Positions 62,625-64,000 of a stretch of 64,000 bases of DNA are shown piece by piece. Positions within the stretch are counted from its first letter, which is position 1, and each line of letters begins with the position of its first letter. This stretch comes from Calothrix sp. FI2-JRJ7. GTDB taxonomy: Bacteria; Cyanobacteriota; Cyanobacteriia; Cyanobacteriales; Nostocaceae. Where the stretch lies: positions 336,071 to 400,070 of the forward strand of contig JAHHGX010000020.1 of the NCBI GenBank assembly GCA_019359675.1. The letters are read 5' to 3'. A model generated the notes under the pieces. The model was not told the DNA's origin. It ran no database searches and saw nothing but the letters and a program-made list of their open reading frames with translations. A program made the translations under genes and the position numbers.

Positions 62625-62851
62625 ATACTTAATATCTATACTTTTTTAAACTAGATGGTGAGACATTTTACTACAAAGGCGCTCATATGGCTTGCTTAAT
62701 TTATAACGCTTGTACGTAATAAAACTGAAATACATCAAATATCACGTCTGGCGCCAATATTAAATTGTTCCAAATAATAATATTTATAACAATTAGCCTA
62801 AAATCGAATTAGCACGCGACAAAAACCTGCGACCTTACACTAGAGGGTAAA

Positions 62852-63562
62852 ATGGCACTTCGAGATCACTTTCGTCCTCCTCTAAGTACCAGGCGCCACT
62901 GGCACAGTTTTCACAACGCTTGGTCAACGTATCTTGCAGACGATTTAAACCAGTCTCTTCCAGAGGGCTACTTTGCGGAACCAAACGCCCAATTTGGCAT
63001 TGAAATTGACGTGGCAGCTTTTAGTGAAAAAATTCCAGTTAATTCAGAGCGAAAAAATGCAGAACTGCTGGAATGGGAACCAAGCTCACCCACTGCAACT
63101 TTACCGCTTCAACTCACTACAGATATTGTTGAAGTACAAATTTTCAATACTCAAGCGGGCCCAACACTTGTTGGCGCCATTGAGTTAATCGGCCCTAGTA
63201 ATAAAGACCGACCATCACAACGCTCGGCATTTACTTCTAAATGTCAAACTTATCTTCAACAAGGTATTGGGGTGATTATAGTTGATATTGTTACAACTAT
63301 GAACGCGAACTTGCACAACGAGTTAATGAATCGTTTGAATTTGCCAATTGCCCCACTTGAGGCGCAATTATACGCTGTTGCATATCAAGTTGCTCAAAAC
63401 GATGAAACCCCTTACCTCAATTTATGGCAAGAAGCATTTACAGTTGGAGGTAGCCTTCCAATTTTGCCCTTGTTTTTAAAGGGTGGATTTTATTTGCCAA
63501 TAAATTTTGAACAGACTTCCAGCTATACCTGTGTTCGGCAACGTATTCCTGAATTTTCGTAA
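62852..63562 (+). CDS. DUF4058 family protein
   Basis: 236 residues. DUF4058 proteins are cyanobacterial, of unknown function and probably relate to PD-(D/E)XK nucleases: here VGAIELIGPSNKDRPSQRSA carries the Glu and Lys, after the strand IVEVQIFN. The N-terminus HFRPPLSTRRHWHSFHNAWS, then YLADDLNQSLPEGYFAEPN, is standard for the family. Cytoplasmic. Preceded by a 227-bp gap with one GGCGCC (62,750). Confidence 0.85.
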   Translation: MALRDHFRPPLSTRRHWHSFHNAWSTYLADDLNQSLPEGYFAEPNAQFGIEIDVAAFSEKIPVNSERKNAELLEWEPSSPTATLPLQLTTDIVEVQIFNTQAGPTLVGAIELIGPSNKDRPSQRSAFTSKCQTYLQQGIGVIIVDIVTTMNANLHNELMNRLNLPIAPLEAQLYAVAYQVAQNDETPYLNLWQEAFTVGGSLPILPLFLKGGFYLPINFEQTSSYTCVRQRIPEFS

Positions 63563-63621
63563 CTAAATTAGGGCAATTTAGCATCTTTGCCTAAAGCTTT
63601 AACAGCATAATACAGTGGTGA

Positions 63622-63726
63622 AAACAAAATGGTCGAGTTGTACAGCAAGGTAGTTTCGAGCAACTAGCTCAAGAGTCGGGGCTATTTGCTCAACTAATGG
63701 CTACTCGTGGATTTACACACAAATAG
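63622..63726 (+). pseudogene. C-terminal tail of an ABC exporter ATPase
   Basis: 34 codons: KQNGRVVQQGSFEQLAQES, then GLFAQLMATRGFTHK and TAG. This matches the very end of ABC exporter ATP-binding domains (the D-loop side tail with GxFxxL). No Walker or signature motifs remain upstream: an in-frame TGA precedes it at 63,619. A fossil of a deleted exporter gene. Confidence 0.75.
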
Positions 63727-64000
63727 AAGTTGTTGACCATAAGCTTTACATTGAAAATGGCTATGGTGTTGGTAGAAATAATGATACAAACTTTATAATT
63801 GCTCTTGCAACATCACCCGATTTAACCCTGTGCGATTGGCTGGTATCTGGTGGTGGTCAAGGTTACAATTGGGCAGGACTTACGCAACTGGCACAAGGTG
63901 CTGGCGGGGGCGAAGCCCCCGCCGCGCGATAATTTAAATCAGACTAAACACATATGAACGTCTGGACGTTTTAGTTGTTGAATTAAATAATTAGAGAGTA
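63727..64000. other. Right-end region with GC hairpin
   Basis: A second frame (NGYSWIYTQIEVVDHKLYIE and on) is open across the ABC tail to about 63,930, ending in residues encoded by a GC-rich hairpin, but no family was recognised. The hairpin GGCGGGGGC-GAA-GCCCCCGCC lies at 63,903-63,923, followed by GCGCGATAATTT. Nothing else was identified to the window edge. Confidence 0.45.

Overview
The window is about 40 % GC by eye and carries a typical chromosomal gene set of a filamentous, probably heterocyst-forming cyanobacterium (Nostocales such as Calothrix, Rivularia, Scytonema or Nostoc relatives). The evidence is a beta-carboxysome operon, NDH-1 CO2-uptake genes, a giant Ser/Thr-His hybrid kinase, Uma2 and DUF4058 proteins, heptamer tandem repeats and many dispersed palindromic repeats. 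The palindrome GGCGCC occurs about 100 times (hand count), where base composition predicts only a handful. The usual cyanobacterial palindrome HIP1 (GCGATCGC) was seen once. No tRNA, rRNA, CRISPR array or complete insertion sequence was recognised.

Layout. 1-5.7 kb: 3' end of prfB, a 50-residue membrane peptide, ybeY, a diacylglycerol-kinase-family gene, pabA/trpG overlapping a metallo-beta-lactamase-fold gene, a secreted PPC-like protein, a broken LssY-domain gene and a TPR-like hypothetical. 5.9-14.1 kb: two large signalling proteins, a 2013-residue Ser/Thr kinase-ATPase-GAF-histidine kinase-receiver and a receiver-PAS-histidine kinase-receiver. 14.4-17.7 kb: aminodeoxychorismate lyase apparently starting at ATT, a free-standing copy of the FtsH periplasmic domain, and full-length FtsH. 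17.8-25.1 kb: an accessory zone with two Uma2 proteins, fossils of vapBC and relE-type toxin-antitoxin pairs, an AIG1/Toc-type GTPase, a decayed C5 DNA methyltransferase, an orphan PhnD-like lipoprotein and an HsdR_N-like nuclease-domain protein. 25.5-32 kb: ahcY, an MscS channel, small hypotheticals and a glycosyltransferase.

32.1-44.1 kb is a CO2-concentrating island. ndhF-ndhD-chpX/cupB (CO2 uptake and hydration) runs leftward, and ccmK-ccmK-ccmL-ccmM-ccmN-ccmO (carboxysome shell and core) runs rightward from a shared 646-bp divergent region. A LysR regulator of the CmpR/NdhR type follows. The first set turns CO2 into cytosolic bicarbonate; the second builds the compartment where bicarbonate is converted back to CO2 beside Rubisco.

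44.3-64 kb: MuiA-like protein, type I phosphodiesterase, DUF218 protein, VOC-like protein, aldo/keto reductase, a beheaded AAA ATPase with its small partner, ADP-ribosylglycohydrolase, a PhoD-like phosphatase/TolC-like operon, an FAD oxidoreductase, a Tat-exported multicopper oxidase with an operator-like inverted repeat, a 48-residue-repeat TPR protein, a dipeptide-type ABC binding protein and permease, a DUF4058 protein and the tail of a lost ABC exporter.

Dispersed repeats are the main non-genic content. Several sit exactly at stop codons or provide the last codons of proteins, and one compound pair lies inside both divergent CO2-concentrating operons.
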